From Acidobacteriota bacterium (GTDB taxonomy: Bacteria > Acidobacteriota > Thermoanaerobaculia > Thermoanaerobaculales > Sulfomarinibacteraceae), in contig WGCW01000077.1 in assembly GCA_015493585.1 (NCBI GenBank), positions 1-47,092 on the forward strand: a stretch of 47,092 nucleotides of DNA, written 5' to 3'. The notes below the pieces were generated by a model. The model made no database searches, had not been told where the DNA came from, and worked only from the letters and a program-made list of their open reading frames with translations. This document shows positions 18,726 to 26,991 of this stretch, piece after piece. The translations under genes were made by a program, and so were the position numbers. Numbering within the stretch: the stretch's first letter is position 1; every line of letters starts with the position of its first letter.

Positions 18726-18945
18726 CGGAGATCGCGGCAGCGCAGAGAGGGGAGCAGCACAGAGGCACGAGGGAGGCGGGGGCGCTCTGCCAGCCGGCCG
18801 GTCGTGGGGGGTCTCCGCGTCGTTTCGCCACTTCACCCGCTTTCCGGGGCAAATGCGAGTTCGGCCATTTCTTTGGGTGAAGCCGAACGTGACGCCGTCG
18901 TATCTGTCGATCCTTGTTGGCCTTCCCAATAGTGCAACGCCCTCT
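18726..18945 (+). repeat. Dispersed repeat, inverted copy of 4235-4438
   Basis: Matches the reverse complement of 4235-4438 over about 200 bases with scattered substitutions; shared words are CAGCCGGCCGGTCGTG and CTTTCCGGGGCAAATGCGA. The two copies lie 14 kb apart in opposite orientation, each in a gene-free stretch. Confidence 0.75.
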
Positions 18946-19046
18946 TTGAGAGTGCCAAGACCCGCGTTCCCGGGTGGATACACATTTCCATCTGGACCCG
19001 GCGGTCAAACGACTCCCGGTCAGCCTGGGCACGATAGACTCTCCAG

Positions 19047-19790
19047 GTGGTAGAAGCACTCCTCTTTCTCGTTATCTCGGCGGTCTTTTCCATGCTTGGC
19101 ATGGGGGGGTCCCAGCTCTACATCCCAATCCTCTATTGGTTTGGCATGAGCTTCGCCCATGAAGCCATCCCGCTTGGCCTGGCCCTCAACGTCGTTGTCG
19201 CCACATCGGCAAGCATCACCTACTGCCGACGTGGCCTCGTACGCTTGAGGCTTGCGCTCCCGTTCGCCATGACGATGGTTGTGGCGGCGCCGGTCGGATC
19301 CCGGTTCGGCATCGCCGTGCCAACGCGGGTGATCATCGCGGCCTTTGCGATCTTTACACTCGCAGGAGCTCTGATCGTCTTGTCGGGCTGGAGCCCGAAC
19401 CGTCCGGTCAAGGGCCGCCGGGCGGAGCTGCTCCTCGGTCTTGGTGCCGGATCGGTCTTGGGATTCCTCATTGGCTTCACCGGACGAGGCGGAGGTGCGA
19501 TGGTCGTTCCCGTGCTCCTTCTCGCCGGATGTGAGGCCTCCTGTGCCGCCGCGACCTCGTCCGTCATCGTTGCGATGTCCAGCCTCTCCGCGCTCGTCGC
19601 TCATCTTCCCGGCGCCACCTTTCATACCGGTGTCACCATCGCCTGCATTGCTGCCGTCCTCCTCGGCTCCCAGCTTGGCTCCCGTTTCATGGCCGGCCGG
19701 CTGCCGGCGCACCGGCTCCGCCTCATCTTCGGCCTCGTCCTCATCGGTGTTTCGCTTCTCTTGCTCAAGAGCGCGCTTCTTCCGGCCTGA
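19047..19790 (+). CDS. TauE/SafE family permease
   Basis: A 247-residue, very hydrophobic protein with about eight membrane helices in two related halves. Each half opens with the family glycine pattern: SMLGMGGSQLYIPIL near residue 15 and GFLIGFTGRGGGAMVVPVLL near residue 140. This is the COG0730 arrangement of sulfite, sulfonate or organosulfur exporters. Substrate cannot be told from sequence and no sulfur genes are nearby. The start used is GTG 19047, with a weak ribosome site; the first helix begins at once, so little sequence can be missing. Confidence 0.85.
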   Translation: MVEALLFLVISAVFSMLGMGGSQLYIPILYWFGMSFAHEAIPLGLALNVVVATSASITYCRRGLVRLRLALPFAMTMVVAAPVGSRFGIAVPTRVIIAAFAIFTLAGALIVLSGWSPNRPVKGRRAELLLGLGAGSVLGFLIGFTGRGGGAMVVPVLLLAGCEASCAAATSSVIVAMSSLSALVAHLPGATFHTGVTIACIAAVLLGSQLGSRFMAGRLPAHRLRLIFGLVLIGVSLLLLKSALLPA

Positions 19791-19864
19791 GAACGATCCC
19801 GCACTTCCAGGACACACGATTCCGGAGACACCGTGAGGCGCGCCACGCTCACGTTTCGGCCCGG

Positions 19865-19906
19865 TTGACACTGCTGCTTGACCAGATATCGGCCAACATG
19901 TACGGT
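19865..19906 (+). promoter_or_regulatory. Candidate promoter(s) of the HU gene
   Basis: TTGACA (19865-19870) has TATCGG 16 bases on. An overlapping TTGACC (19878-19883) has TACGGT (19901-19906) after exactly 17 bases. The gene starts 35 bases downstream of the second -10. Both -10 boxes are weak. Confidence 0.35.
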
Positions 19907-19941
19907 GGCGGCAGTTGGACAGATACGAGGAGGATGCGAGT

Positions 19942-20214
19942 ATGGCTGGAAAAGGTGACATGGTTGACAGGATCGTTGAGCTGACCGGGTTTCCCAAAAC
20001 GCAGGTTGCCCTGTGTTACGACACGCTGTTCGATCTGATCGGCGAGGCACTCGCAGACGGAGACAAGGTCAGCGTTCCAGGTTTTGGAGCCTTCCAGGTT
20101 TCCGAGCGCGCTGCACGGCAGGGCCGGAATCCAGCGACCGGCGAGACCATCACGATCGCTGCCTCGAAGACCGTTCGCTTCAAGCCATCCAAGAACTTGA
20201 AGGAACGCCTCTGA
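19942..20214 (+). CDS. HU-family nucleoid protein
   Basis: ATG 19942 (MAGKGDMVDRI) sits behind GAGGAGGATGCGAG and gives a 90-residue protein, the standard HU length. The N-terminal helices are followed by VSVPGFGAFQV and the DNA-binding beta-arm motif RQGRNPATGE, ending KTVRFKPSKNLKERL. HU dimers bend and compact DNA and assist replication and recombination. It lies 150 bases after the permease with its own candidate promoter, so it is probably independent. Confidence 0.95.
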   Translation: MAGKGDMVDRIVELTGFPKTQVALCYDTLFDLIGEALADGDKVSVPGFGAFQVSERAARQGRNPATGETITIAASKTVRFKPSKNLKERL

Positions 20215-20497
20215 CCCAGATCCATCGATGCGCCGCTGAGCACGGCATGCTGGAGAACCTCTGACGGGATCGTACACGCATCCTCGTGCCCACGGATGAG
20301 CGATGTCTGCCGCCCCGGCACTTTCACCTGAGGTTGCCGGAACCGGGCGGACGATTGCAGGGCCCGGGGGCTCCCGGAGAGGCACATCCTTTCTGACATG
20401 CCACGGCCAGAAGGGGAGGGGCGGCCGGAGCACCGCCCGGCCAGCTCGATGACAATGGGCGGCGATCGTAATATCACCGGCATGGAGGAGCGCACGG

Positions 20498-22417
20498 GTG
20501 GGGAAGCACGACGTTCGGGAAAGCACGCAGACCGAAGAGCTGCGGATCTTCATGAAACGGCTCCTCGAGGATGTCCGGGCCATGGAACGGATGCTCGAAA
20601 TGGGCGTGATCGAGTCCGGGGTCCGGCGGATCGGCACAGAGCAGGAGCTGTTCCTCGTCGACCACACGTGGCGGCCGGCTCCGATCGCGCCTGACGTCCT
20701 GCGGGCGGTCAACGATCCACACTTCACCACAGAGCTCGCCCGTTTCAACCTCGAGTTCAACGTCGATCCGCTGATGTTCGGGGGCTCGTGTCTGAGGACC
20801 ATGGAACAGCGGATGGACGAGCTCCTGCAACGTGTGCGGACCGCGGCACGGCAGGCGGGGGGCGAAGTCGTCATGGCCGGCATCCTCCCGACGCTGACAA
20901 AATCAGATCTCAGCCTGGAGAACATGACTCCCAACCCCCGCTACCTGGCGCTCAACGATGCGATGACGCGGCTTCGCGGAGGGGAGTATGCCTTCGACAT
21001 CAAAGGCATGGATGAGCTGGCCTTCCACCACGACTCGATCATGGTCGAGGCGTGTAACACGAGCTTTCAGGTGCACTTCCAGGTTAGTCCGGACGAGTTT
21101 GCCCGCGTGTACAACATGGCGCAAGCGGCTGCGGGGCCGGTCCTGGCAGCCGCCGCCAACTCGCCGCTTCTCTTCGGCAAGCGGTTGTGGTGGGAAACGC
21201 GGATCGCGCTGTTTCAACAGTCGATCGACACGCGGCGTACGGTCTCGCACCTGAGAGACCAGACCCCCCGGGTCAGTTTTGGCCGGCAGTGGGTGCAGAG
21301 CTCGGCTCTCGAGATTTTCAGGGAGGACATCGCCCGTTTCAGGCCGCTGCTCTCCGCCGAGGTCGATGAAGATCCGCTCGAGGTTCTGGAAGCGGGGCGG
21401 GTGCCCCTGCTCCGCGCGCTCCAGCTCCACAACGGCACGGTCTACCGGTGGAATCGCGTCTGCTATGGGGTATCCGATACGGGGAAGGCGCAGCTGCGGA
21501 TCGAGAACCGTACGCTCCCGGCAGGTCCAACGATTGTGGACGAGGTTGCCAACGCCGCTTTCTGGTTCGGTCTCGTCAGCGGGATGATGACCCGGTACGC
21601 AGACATCACCGGGGAGATGGCGTTTGAAGATGTGCGCACGAACTTCTTCGCGGCGGCCCAGCACGGCTTGAACGCACAGCTCACCTGGACCGGGGGCAGA
21701 CTCGAGCCGGCTCGCGACCTGATCCTGACGACGCTGCTCCCCCTTGCCAGGGATGGGTTGAGGGCCTCCCACATCGACGAAGCCGACATCGACCGCTACC
21801 TCGGCGTCATCGAAGAACGTGTCGCAGCGAACCGGACGGGGGCGCAGTGGTCGCTGGCATCCTTCGTCTCTCTTGGCCGGCACGGACCGCTCGGCGAACG
21901 GCTCAGCGCTCTGACAGGCGCTACCGTTGCCCGGCAGCAGGAGGGTGAACCGGTGCACCGTTGGAAACTGGCGCGGCTCGAGGAGGGGGGCGGCTGGAAG
22001 CAGAACTTCCTCTTCGTCGAGCAGTACATGCGCACCGACCTGATTACTGTCACCGAGGACGAGCCAGTTGATCTCGTTGCGCAGCTGATGGAATGGAACC
22101 ACGTTCGCTACATCCTGGTGGAAAATGACGCCAATGAGCTGACCGGAATCGTCTCCCAGCGTGCCCTGGCACGTCTCGTGGGACGCATCGGTGCAACGGG
22201 GCTCGGGGGGCCACTGCCGGTCAGCGAGGTCATGCGTCCCGACCCCATCACGGTCACTCCGGAAACACCTACCCTAGAGGCGATCGGGATCATGCGCCGC
22301 CGCCAGATCGCCTGTCTTCCGGTCGTCAAGAACGGGCACCTCGTCGGCGTCATCACCCAGGACCAGTTCATGGAAATCGCCGGCCGTCTTCTCGAAGAGA
22401 AGCTCCGCCAACCGTGA
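20498..22417 (+). CDS. GCS2-type carboxylate-amine ligase fused to a CBS pair
   Basis: GTG 20498 follows GGAGGAG by about eight bases. Residues 25-500 are a glutamate-cysteine ligase 2-like ATP-dependent ligase: RRIGTEQELFLVD (44-56), RFNLEFNVDP, and a core with EACNTSFQVHFQV. The C-terminal 135 residues are two CBS domains (about 511-565, MRTDLITVTEDEPV; about 578-632, MRPDPITVTPETPT), which usually bind adenine nucleotides and regulate the attached enzyme. The substrate pair is unknown; formation of an amide with glutamate is the family theme. It is longer (639 aa) than plain GCS2 ligases because of the CBS pair. Confidence 0.85.
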   Translation: MGKHDVRESTQTEELRIFMKRLLEDVRAMERMLEMGVIESGVRRIGTEQELFLVDHTWRPAPIAPDVLRAVNDPHFTTELARFNLEFNVDPLMFGGSCLRTMEQRMDELLQRVRTAARQAGGEVVMAGILPTLTKSDLSLENMTPNPRYLALNDAMTRLRGGEYAFDIKGMDELAFHHDSIMVEACNTSFQVHFQVSPDEFARVYNMAQAAAGPVLAAAANSPLLFGKRLWWETRIALFQQSIDTRRTVSHLRDQTPRVSFGRQWVQSSALEIFREDIARFRPLLSAEVDEDPLEVLEAGRVPLLRALQLHNGTVYRWNRVCYGVSDTGKAQLRIENRTLPAGPTIVDEVANAAFWFGLVSGMMTRYADITGEMAFEDVRTNFFAAAQHGLNAQLTWTGGRLEPARDLILTTLLPLARDGLRASHIDEADIDRYLGVIEERVAANRTGAQWSLASFVSLGRHGPLGERLSALTGATVARQQEGEPVHRWKLARLEEGGGWKQNFLFVEQYMRTDLITVTEDEPVDLVAQLMEWNHVRYILVENDANELTGIVSQRALARLVGRIGATGLGGPLPVSEVMRPDPITVTPETPTLEAIGIMRRRQIACLPVVKNGHLVGVITQDQFMEIAGRLLEEKLRQP

Positions 22418-22519
22418 GGCCGTGCCCTTGAGATCATCCTGGAAGAGGACGGCATCCGCACCCCGGAGACCACCCGCATCTGCCGTCGCTCGTGTACAAT
22501 GCCGCCCAGTTTCCCGGGA

Positions 22520-22533
22520 TGGGAGCGCTCCCG
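22520..22533. promoter_or_regulatory. Palindromic operator candidate before the OPT gene
   Basis: TGGGAGCGCTCCCG contains the perfect 12-base palindrome GGGAGCGCTCCC (22521-22532) and lies 20 bases after a possible -10, TACAAT (22495-22500), and 36 bases before the OPT start codon. It matches 13 of 14 bases of the LacI-family CelR operator TGGGAGCGCTCCCA known from actinobacteria. Confidence 0.45.
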
Positions 22534-22568
22534 TCACGGATCCAACATTCGAAGGAGGAGGTCGTTTC

Positions 22569-24623
22569 ATGAGCCAGCAATCCTTCCGTCCGGTCGTTTC
22601 TGCGGAAACAGACATGAAGGAATTCACCCTCAGAGCGGTGATCCTGGGCATCTTCATGTGTGTGATCCTCGGTGCGGCCAATGCCTACCTTGGCCTGAAG
22701 GCCGGCATGACCATCGCCGCCACCTATCCAGCCGCCGTGATCGGCATGGCCGTTCTGAAGATGTTCGGCGGCAGCCTGCTCGAGGAAAACATCGCCCGGA
22801 CCGTCGGCTCGATCGGCGAATCGATCGCAGCAGGCGCGATCTTTACCATACCGGCGTTTGCCATCCTGCACCTGTGGGAGTTCCACGGTCTTGCCGATTA
22901 CCTCAAGGCAACGTCGCTGATGGTCGTTGGCGGGGTGCTCGGCATCCTCTTCGTCACGATGTTGCGCCGTGTCATGGTCGAGGATCCCGAGCTCCCGTTT
23001 CCCGAGTCGGTTGCAGCCTCGGAGATCCACAAGGCCGGTCAACGTGGTGCCGACGCAGCAAAGCAGCTGTTTTCGGCGATGGGATTCGGTGCCGCGATTA
23101 ACCTTCTGGGAAACCTCCACATTTTCTCGGCGTCCAACGATTTCATGATGCACATCGGGAAGATCGGAAAAAGCCTTGTGCGGCTCGGCTACAAAAAGAA
23201 CGCGTACGCCGTTCCCGCAGGCGGCATGTCAACGATCTCCGCGCCTGCCGTCAGCCCCGCCTATCTCGGCGTCGGGTACATCATTGGGCCTGAGCTGGCC
23301 GCGTTGAACTTCGCGGGCGGCCTGCTGGCGTGGGGTCTGTTCGTGCCACTGCTCGTCTTCTTCCTCGGACCCCACCAGATCGCCGCATTTTCCGCATCGA
23401 TCGGGGTCGATCCCCACTCCCCCGAAGCGTGGATCAAGTTGTCCTCAGAGCTGTGGAAGTTCATCGTCAGGCCGATCGCGGTCGGCGGCATGCTCGTTGG
23501 TGCGATCTATACGCTGTACAAGATGCGGGACAACCTCTGGCTCGGTATCAAGAGAGGCCTGAGCGACCTCAAGAAATCGGCCGGTGCAACTGCAACGACC
23601 AATCGCCTGGAAAGGGATATCAACTTCAAGCTGGTTCTGTTCGGGATCCTGATTACCTTCATCCTGATGGTTCTGGTCTACTGGTACTTCGTCGGTGTGA
23701 TCGGCGGCGCATTGATGGCCGCCCTCGTCATGCTGATCACCGGGTTTTTCTTCGCGGCCGTCTCGGGAAATCTCGTTGGACTGATCGGATCGTCGAACAA
23801 CCCGGTCTCGGGGCTGACTCTCGCCGCACTGATCATCGCCGCGCTCGTCATGGTCGCGATCGGCGTCTCTGGAACCCACGGGGTGGCCGCGGTGCTCGGA
23901 GTCGCATCGGTCGTCTGCGTGTCGTCCGCCGTCGCCGGCGAAATGCTCCAGGATCTGAAAGTCGGTCATATCCTTGGCGGCACGCCGTGGAAGATGGAGG
24001 TCGGGGATCTGATCGGCGTCCTCTTCGCCGGCGCATTCATGTTCATCCCGCTCTTTATCTTGAACGCGTCCAACATCGCTCAGGGCGGCATCGGTTTTGG
24101 CGATCGCGCACTGCCCGCACCGCAAGCGGGCCTGATGGCAACGCTCGCGCAGGGGATCGTCGGTGGCGAGATGGCCTGGCCGCTGGTGATCGTTGGCATC
24201 ATCATGGGCCTGGCGCTGATCATGGTCAAGGTCAAGAGCCCGATGCTCTTTGCCGTTGGCATGTACCTGCCCCTGGAGACGACGTTCGCCATCTTCGTTG
24301 GCGGCATCATCCGCTGGATCGTTGACGTCATGGTCAAGAAGCGGCGGTACAACGAGGCCCAGACGGCACGGGTCGAGAACGCTGGCGTCCTCACAGCGTC
24401 CGGTTTGATTGCAGGTGAGGCGTTGATGGGGCTGCTGATCGCGACGATCGTCTTCTTCAATCAGAAGGGATGGGACCACATCACCAGCATCTTCAACCTG
24501 GGATCGGCGGCGCGGCCACTGGCGGTCGTGTTCATGCTGATTCTGATCGGCTATCTGATTGTGAGACCGTTGCGGAAGGCGGGTTCCGCCGATGAGCCGG
24601 CGCCACCAATGGTGACGATGTAA
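22569..24623 (+). CDS. OPT-family oligopeptide transporter
   Basis: ATG 22569 (MSQQSFRPV) follows GAAGGAGGAGG; the longer upstream frame lacks a signal of its own. The 684-residue product has about 14-16 membrane helices. Family words include AYLGLKAGMTIAATYPAAVIGM near residue 40 and SSNNPVSGLTLA in the middle, with the paired GNLVGLIGSSNNPVSG loop. OPT proteins of this prokaryotic branch take up small peptides or metal chelates with protons. Substrate is unknown. The 150-base leader carries a palindrome that may be an operator, and a strong terminator follows. Confidence 0.92.
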   Translation: MSQQSFRPVVSAETDMKEFTLRAVILGIFMCVILGAANAYLGLKAGMTIAATYPAAVIGMAVLKMFGGSLLEENIARTVGSIGESIAAGAIFTIPAFAILHLWEFHGLADYLKATSLMVVGGVLGILFVTMLRRVMVEDPELPFPESVAASEIHKAGQRGADAAKQLFSAMGFGAAINLLGNLHIFSASNDFMMHIGKIGKSLVRLGYKKNAYAVPAGGMSTISAPAVSPAYLGVGYIIGPELAALNFAGGLLAWGLFVPLLVFFLGPHQIAAFSASIGVDPHSPEAWIKLSSELWKFIVRPIAVGGMLVGAIYTLYKMRDNLWLGIKRGLSDLKKSAGATATTNRLERDINFKLVLFGILITFILMVLVYWYFVGVIGGALMAALVMLITGFFFAAVSGNLVGLIGSSNNPVSGLTLAALIIAALVMVAIGVSGTHGVAAVLGVASVVCVSSAVAGEMLQDLKVGHILGGTPWKMEVGDLIGVLFAGAFMFIPLFILNASNIAQGGIGFGDRALPAPQAGLMATLAQGIVGGEMAWPLVIVGIIMGLALIMVKVKSPMLFAVGMYLPLETTFAIFVGGIIRWIVDVMVKKRRYNEAQTARVENAGVLTASGLIAGEALMGLLIATIVFFNQKGWDHITSIFNLGSAARPLAVVFMLILIGYLIVRPLRKAGSADEPAPPMVTM

Positions 24624-24635
24624 GCGATGACTGGC

Positions 24636-24667
24636 GAACCGCCGCCTCCGGGCGGCGGTTCCTTTTT
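24636..24667 (+). terminator. Intrinsic terminator after the OPT gene
   Basis: GAACCGCCGCC (24636-24646) pairs perfectly with GGCGGCGGTTC (24651-24661) around TCCG, followed by CCTTTTTC. It ends 15 bases before the next start codon, so the downstream gene either depends on read-through or has a promoter inside or before this hairpin. Confidence 0.9.
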
Positions 24668-24682
24668 CTCCGAAGGTGTTTC

Positions 24683-25090
24683 ATGAAGCGTCGAACCACT
24701 CTCGAAGGTATCAATCTCCTCGATCTCAAACCCGTCCGTCTGGCCGATTGGGAGGAAAAGGAGGGCCGTGTCGTTTTGATCAGGCCAGCCCCATCCTCAC
24801 GAGGCCTGCGGAAACTCTTGGATTCGGTGACGGGGTGGATGTCTCCTCAAAAGGTCCGTCTTGACGCCGTTGGGAGCGCGGGGTGGCGGCTGCTCGATGG
24901 AGCTCACACAACGGCCGAGGTGGCGGCCGTCCTCCGGGAACAGTTCGGCGAGGAGATCGAGCCTGTGGAAGAGCGTCTCGGAGAGTTCATCAGGATGCTC
25001 CGGTACCAAGGTTTCCTTGCCTACCCTGACTGGGATCCGATCCCCCACACAGGTCAGGTCACGCCCGCGGCCCGGTCATCACAGGAGTGA
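24683..25090 (+). CDS. PqqD-like protein (RRE fold), 135 aa
   Basis: ATG 24683 follows GAAGGTGTTTC. Residues about 52-115 fit PqqD: a strand, then DAVGSAGWRLLDGAHTTAEV, AAVLREQFGEEI, and a last helix LGEFIRMLRYQGFLAY. PqqD-type domains bind leader peptides of modified peptides for radical SAM enzymes, but many stand-alone relatives have other or unknown roles. No PQQ genes are adjacent. The closest radical SAM gene is 11 kb away (36433-37782). It lies just after the OPT terminator. Confidence 0.75.
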   Translation: MKRRTTLEGINLLDLKPVRLADWEEKEGRVVLIRPAPSSRGLRKLLDSVTGWMSPQKVRLDAVGSAGWRLLDGAHTTAEVAAVLREQFGEEIEPVEERLGEFIRMLRYQGFLAYPDWDPIPHTGQVTPAARSSQE

Positions 25091-25119
25091 GCTGAACGAG
25101 TGGCAGCATCACAAGAGGC

Positions 25120-26292
25120 TCAACCCTTCGACAGACTGAGGATCTTGTTCCGGATCTGCTGGAGGAGCTGCTTCCGGTAGGTATCAAAGTTGAGCACCTT
25201 CCCGTTCTTGATGATGTACATGACCGGGATGTGGTGCACGTCGCCGTAGTCGTCGAAGCGGATCACCCCGGTGACCCCAGGGAAATTCGTGATGTCGAAA
25301 TGCAGCGTTTGAATCAGGGAGGTCGCGGCCAAGTACTTGGCCTTCCGGAGCGCCAGGAGACCAACACGCGTCGCGTCATATGCGTGAGCAGCAAAGATGT
25401 CGGGATCGGTCCCAAAGCGCGCTTGGTAGGCAGTGACGAACTTCTTGACGACCGGTTTGGAAGATTGCGGATCAAACGACGGCAGCGGGAAGAAGACGCC
25501 GTCAAGAACCTGCTTGTTGGCATCGAGGATAGCCCGGTCGTACAGCGCTGACGTTGCGCAGATCGTCCCCTCGAACCGGTTCTTCCTCAGGAGCTTGATG
25601 ACCTGCACGGTCTCGTTGGCGTAGGCAACGACGTACGCTCCGTCCGGCTGCGTCGCTGTCAGCAGGTCCTCGGCTTCATGTTGCCAGTTCGCATCGGTCA
25701 GGAGAACACGGCCGACGATCTTGCCCCCGAGGTTCTGCTCGTACTGGAGACGGAACTCCGGCTCGATCCCCCGGGCATGCACGCTTCCCGAGCTGAAGAT
25801 GAGGACCTTCTGCCGGCTCTGATCCTGGTACAAGAAGGTACCGGCCCGGATCCCTTCGAGCTCATCCGAGGGGAAGACCCGGAAGAAGTACTGGCTCTTC
25901 TTGGTCAGCTCGGGCGCCGATGCGGAAGGAGACAGAACAACGATCTTCTCCCTGTTGATGACAGGAAGCATCGCTTTGGCGACATCGCTGGTACACCCGC
26001 CAATGACGAGATTTGCCCCGTCGTCCTTGGCAAGCTTGAGCAGCTCCGTCACGCCGGTCTTCGGATTGGAGGCCGAGTCTCCCCAGACGACCTTAAGCCC
26101 GTGCGGTGCCGAGCCATCTTTCTGTGCCTCATCCAAGGCAAGATGAATGGCGTTGGACATGCTCTCACCGTACGTTGCAGCGCGGCCGGTCACCGGCAAC
26201 AACACGCCGAGAACGGGTTTCTGCCCACACCCGGAAAGTCCCAACACAAGGAAACCCAACGCCACCGTTCCGAGCTTCTTGACCATGGACAT
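25120..26292 (-). CDS. Substrate-binding lipoprotein, Leu/Ile/Val-receptor type (Peripla_BP_6)
   Basis: ATG 26292 follows GGGAGGTGCGTC. The 390-residue product has a lipoprotein signal with lipobox LSGC (Cys22). The mature protein begins VLGVLLPVTGRAATYGESMS, the usual opening of LivJ-like receptors, with later words NLVIGGCTSDVAKAMLPV, IFAAHAYDATRVGLLALR and GVTGVIRFDDYGDV. Such proteins bind branched-chain amino acids, amides or aromatic acids outside the inner membrane. No permease or ATPase genes are nearby, so it is an orphan. The last codons (SLSKG) come from a sequence resembling the dispersed CCCTTCGACA repeat. Confidence 0.88.
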   Translation of the reverse strand: MSMVKKLGTVALGFLVLGLSGCGQKPVLGVLLPVTGRAATYGESMSNAIHLALDEAQKDGSAPHGLKVVWGDSASNPKTGVTELLKLAKDDGANLVIGGCTSDVAKAMLPVINREKIVVLSPSASAPELTKKSQYFFRVFPSDELEGIRAGTFLYQDQSRQKVLIFSSGSVHARGIEPEFRLQYEQNLGGKIVGRVLLTDANWQHEAEDLLTATQPDGAYVVAYANETVQVIKLLRKNRFEGTICATSALYDRAILDANKQVLDGVFFPLPSFDPQSSKPVVKKFVTAYQARFGTDPDIFAAHAYDATRVGLLALRKAKYLAATSLIQTLHFDITNFPGVTGVIRFDDYGDVHHIPVMYIIKNGKVLNFDTYRKQLLQQIRNKILSLSKG

Positions 26293-26377
26293 GACGCACC
26301 TCCCGTCGCTGAGCCCACCTTCCCAAAACCCATTGTACCGGCATTCGCCGATTTGGCTACATCTCTCCGCGAAACGC

Positions 26378-26920
26378 GGTCGTTGCGCTGTGCGCCGCTT
26401 CTTTGCGAGACCCGTGGCAAGACCAATAAGACGGAGAGGCGCAACCATCCCTCCCCTGTCATCCTGAGTCGCGTGTCAGAGGTGAAATACCCCCTCCCGT
26501 GTCATCCTGAGTCGCGTGCCAGAGCCGAAACGACCCCCTCCTGTGTCATCCTGAGGCGCGTGCCAGAGGCGCGCGGCGAAGGATCTGGGCGGGGGGCGAT
26601 ATTCAACACTGTCCCCATCTCCCGTGATGCAATTGCTGTTCGTTGAGAGGAGGTGAACGTGCCCGCCATGTCGGAACGCTCCCCACAATGCCATCCTGGG
26701 CGATCTACCGCAGGCACAGCCATCCCCCCAATGTCATCCTGAGTCCATCCACTTTCCGTGTCATCCTGAGCCGAAGGCGAAGGATCTGGGCGGGGGCGCC
26801 AATGCCTCGCACCTCACGCCACGCCGCTCAAAACCGCTACGACCGCCGATATTCAACACTGTCCCCATTTTGTGAAGATCCATCTTCAGAATCTGACCGC
26901 GGAGGGGTGGCAGCGCAGCG
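26378..26920. repeat. Composite repeat cluster
   Basis: A copy of the 5149-5231 repeat (26378-26460) leads into five copies of TGTCATCCTGAG (26457, 26500, 26544, 26732, 26759). Two full composite units run TCATCCTGAG...GAAGGATCTGGGCGGGGG...GATATTCAACACTGTCCCC (26546-26621 and 26761-26868). After the second comes TCTTCAGAATCTGACCGCGG, which is the mirror of the sequence before 4466. I find no gene in 26293-26991. Confidence 0.85.
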
Positions 26921-26991
26921 CCCTCGACACCATCGCCCCCTCGCATTGCCGGCACACACGGTGCGTGGCAGCCTCTCCGATCTCCCATGGG

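Noticed and set aside
20903-24479. Long antisense frames over the GCS2-CBS and OPT genes
   Set aside because: No start signals or domains; the sense strand carries intact families.
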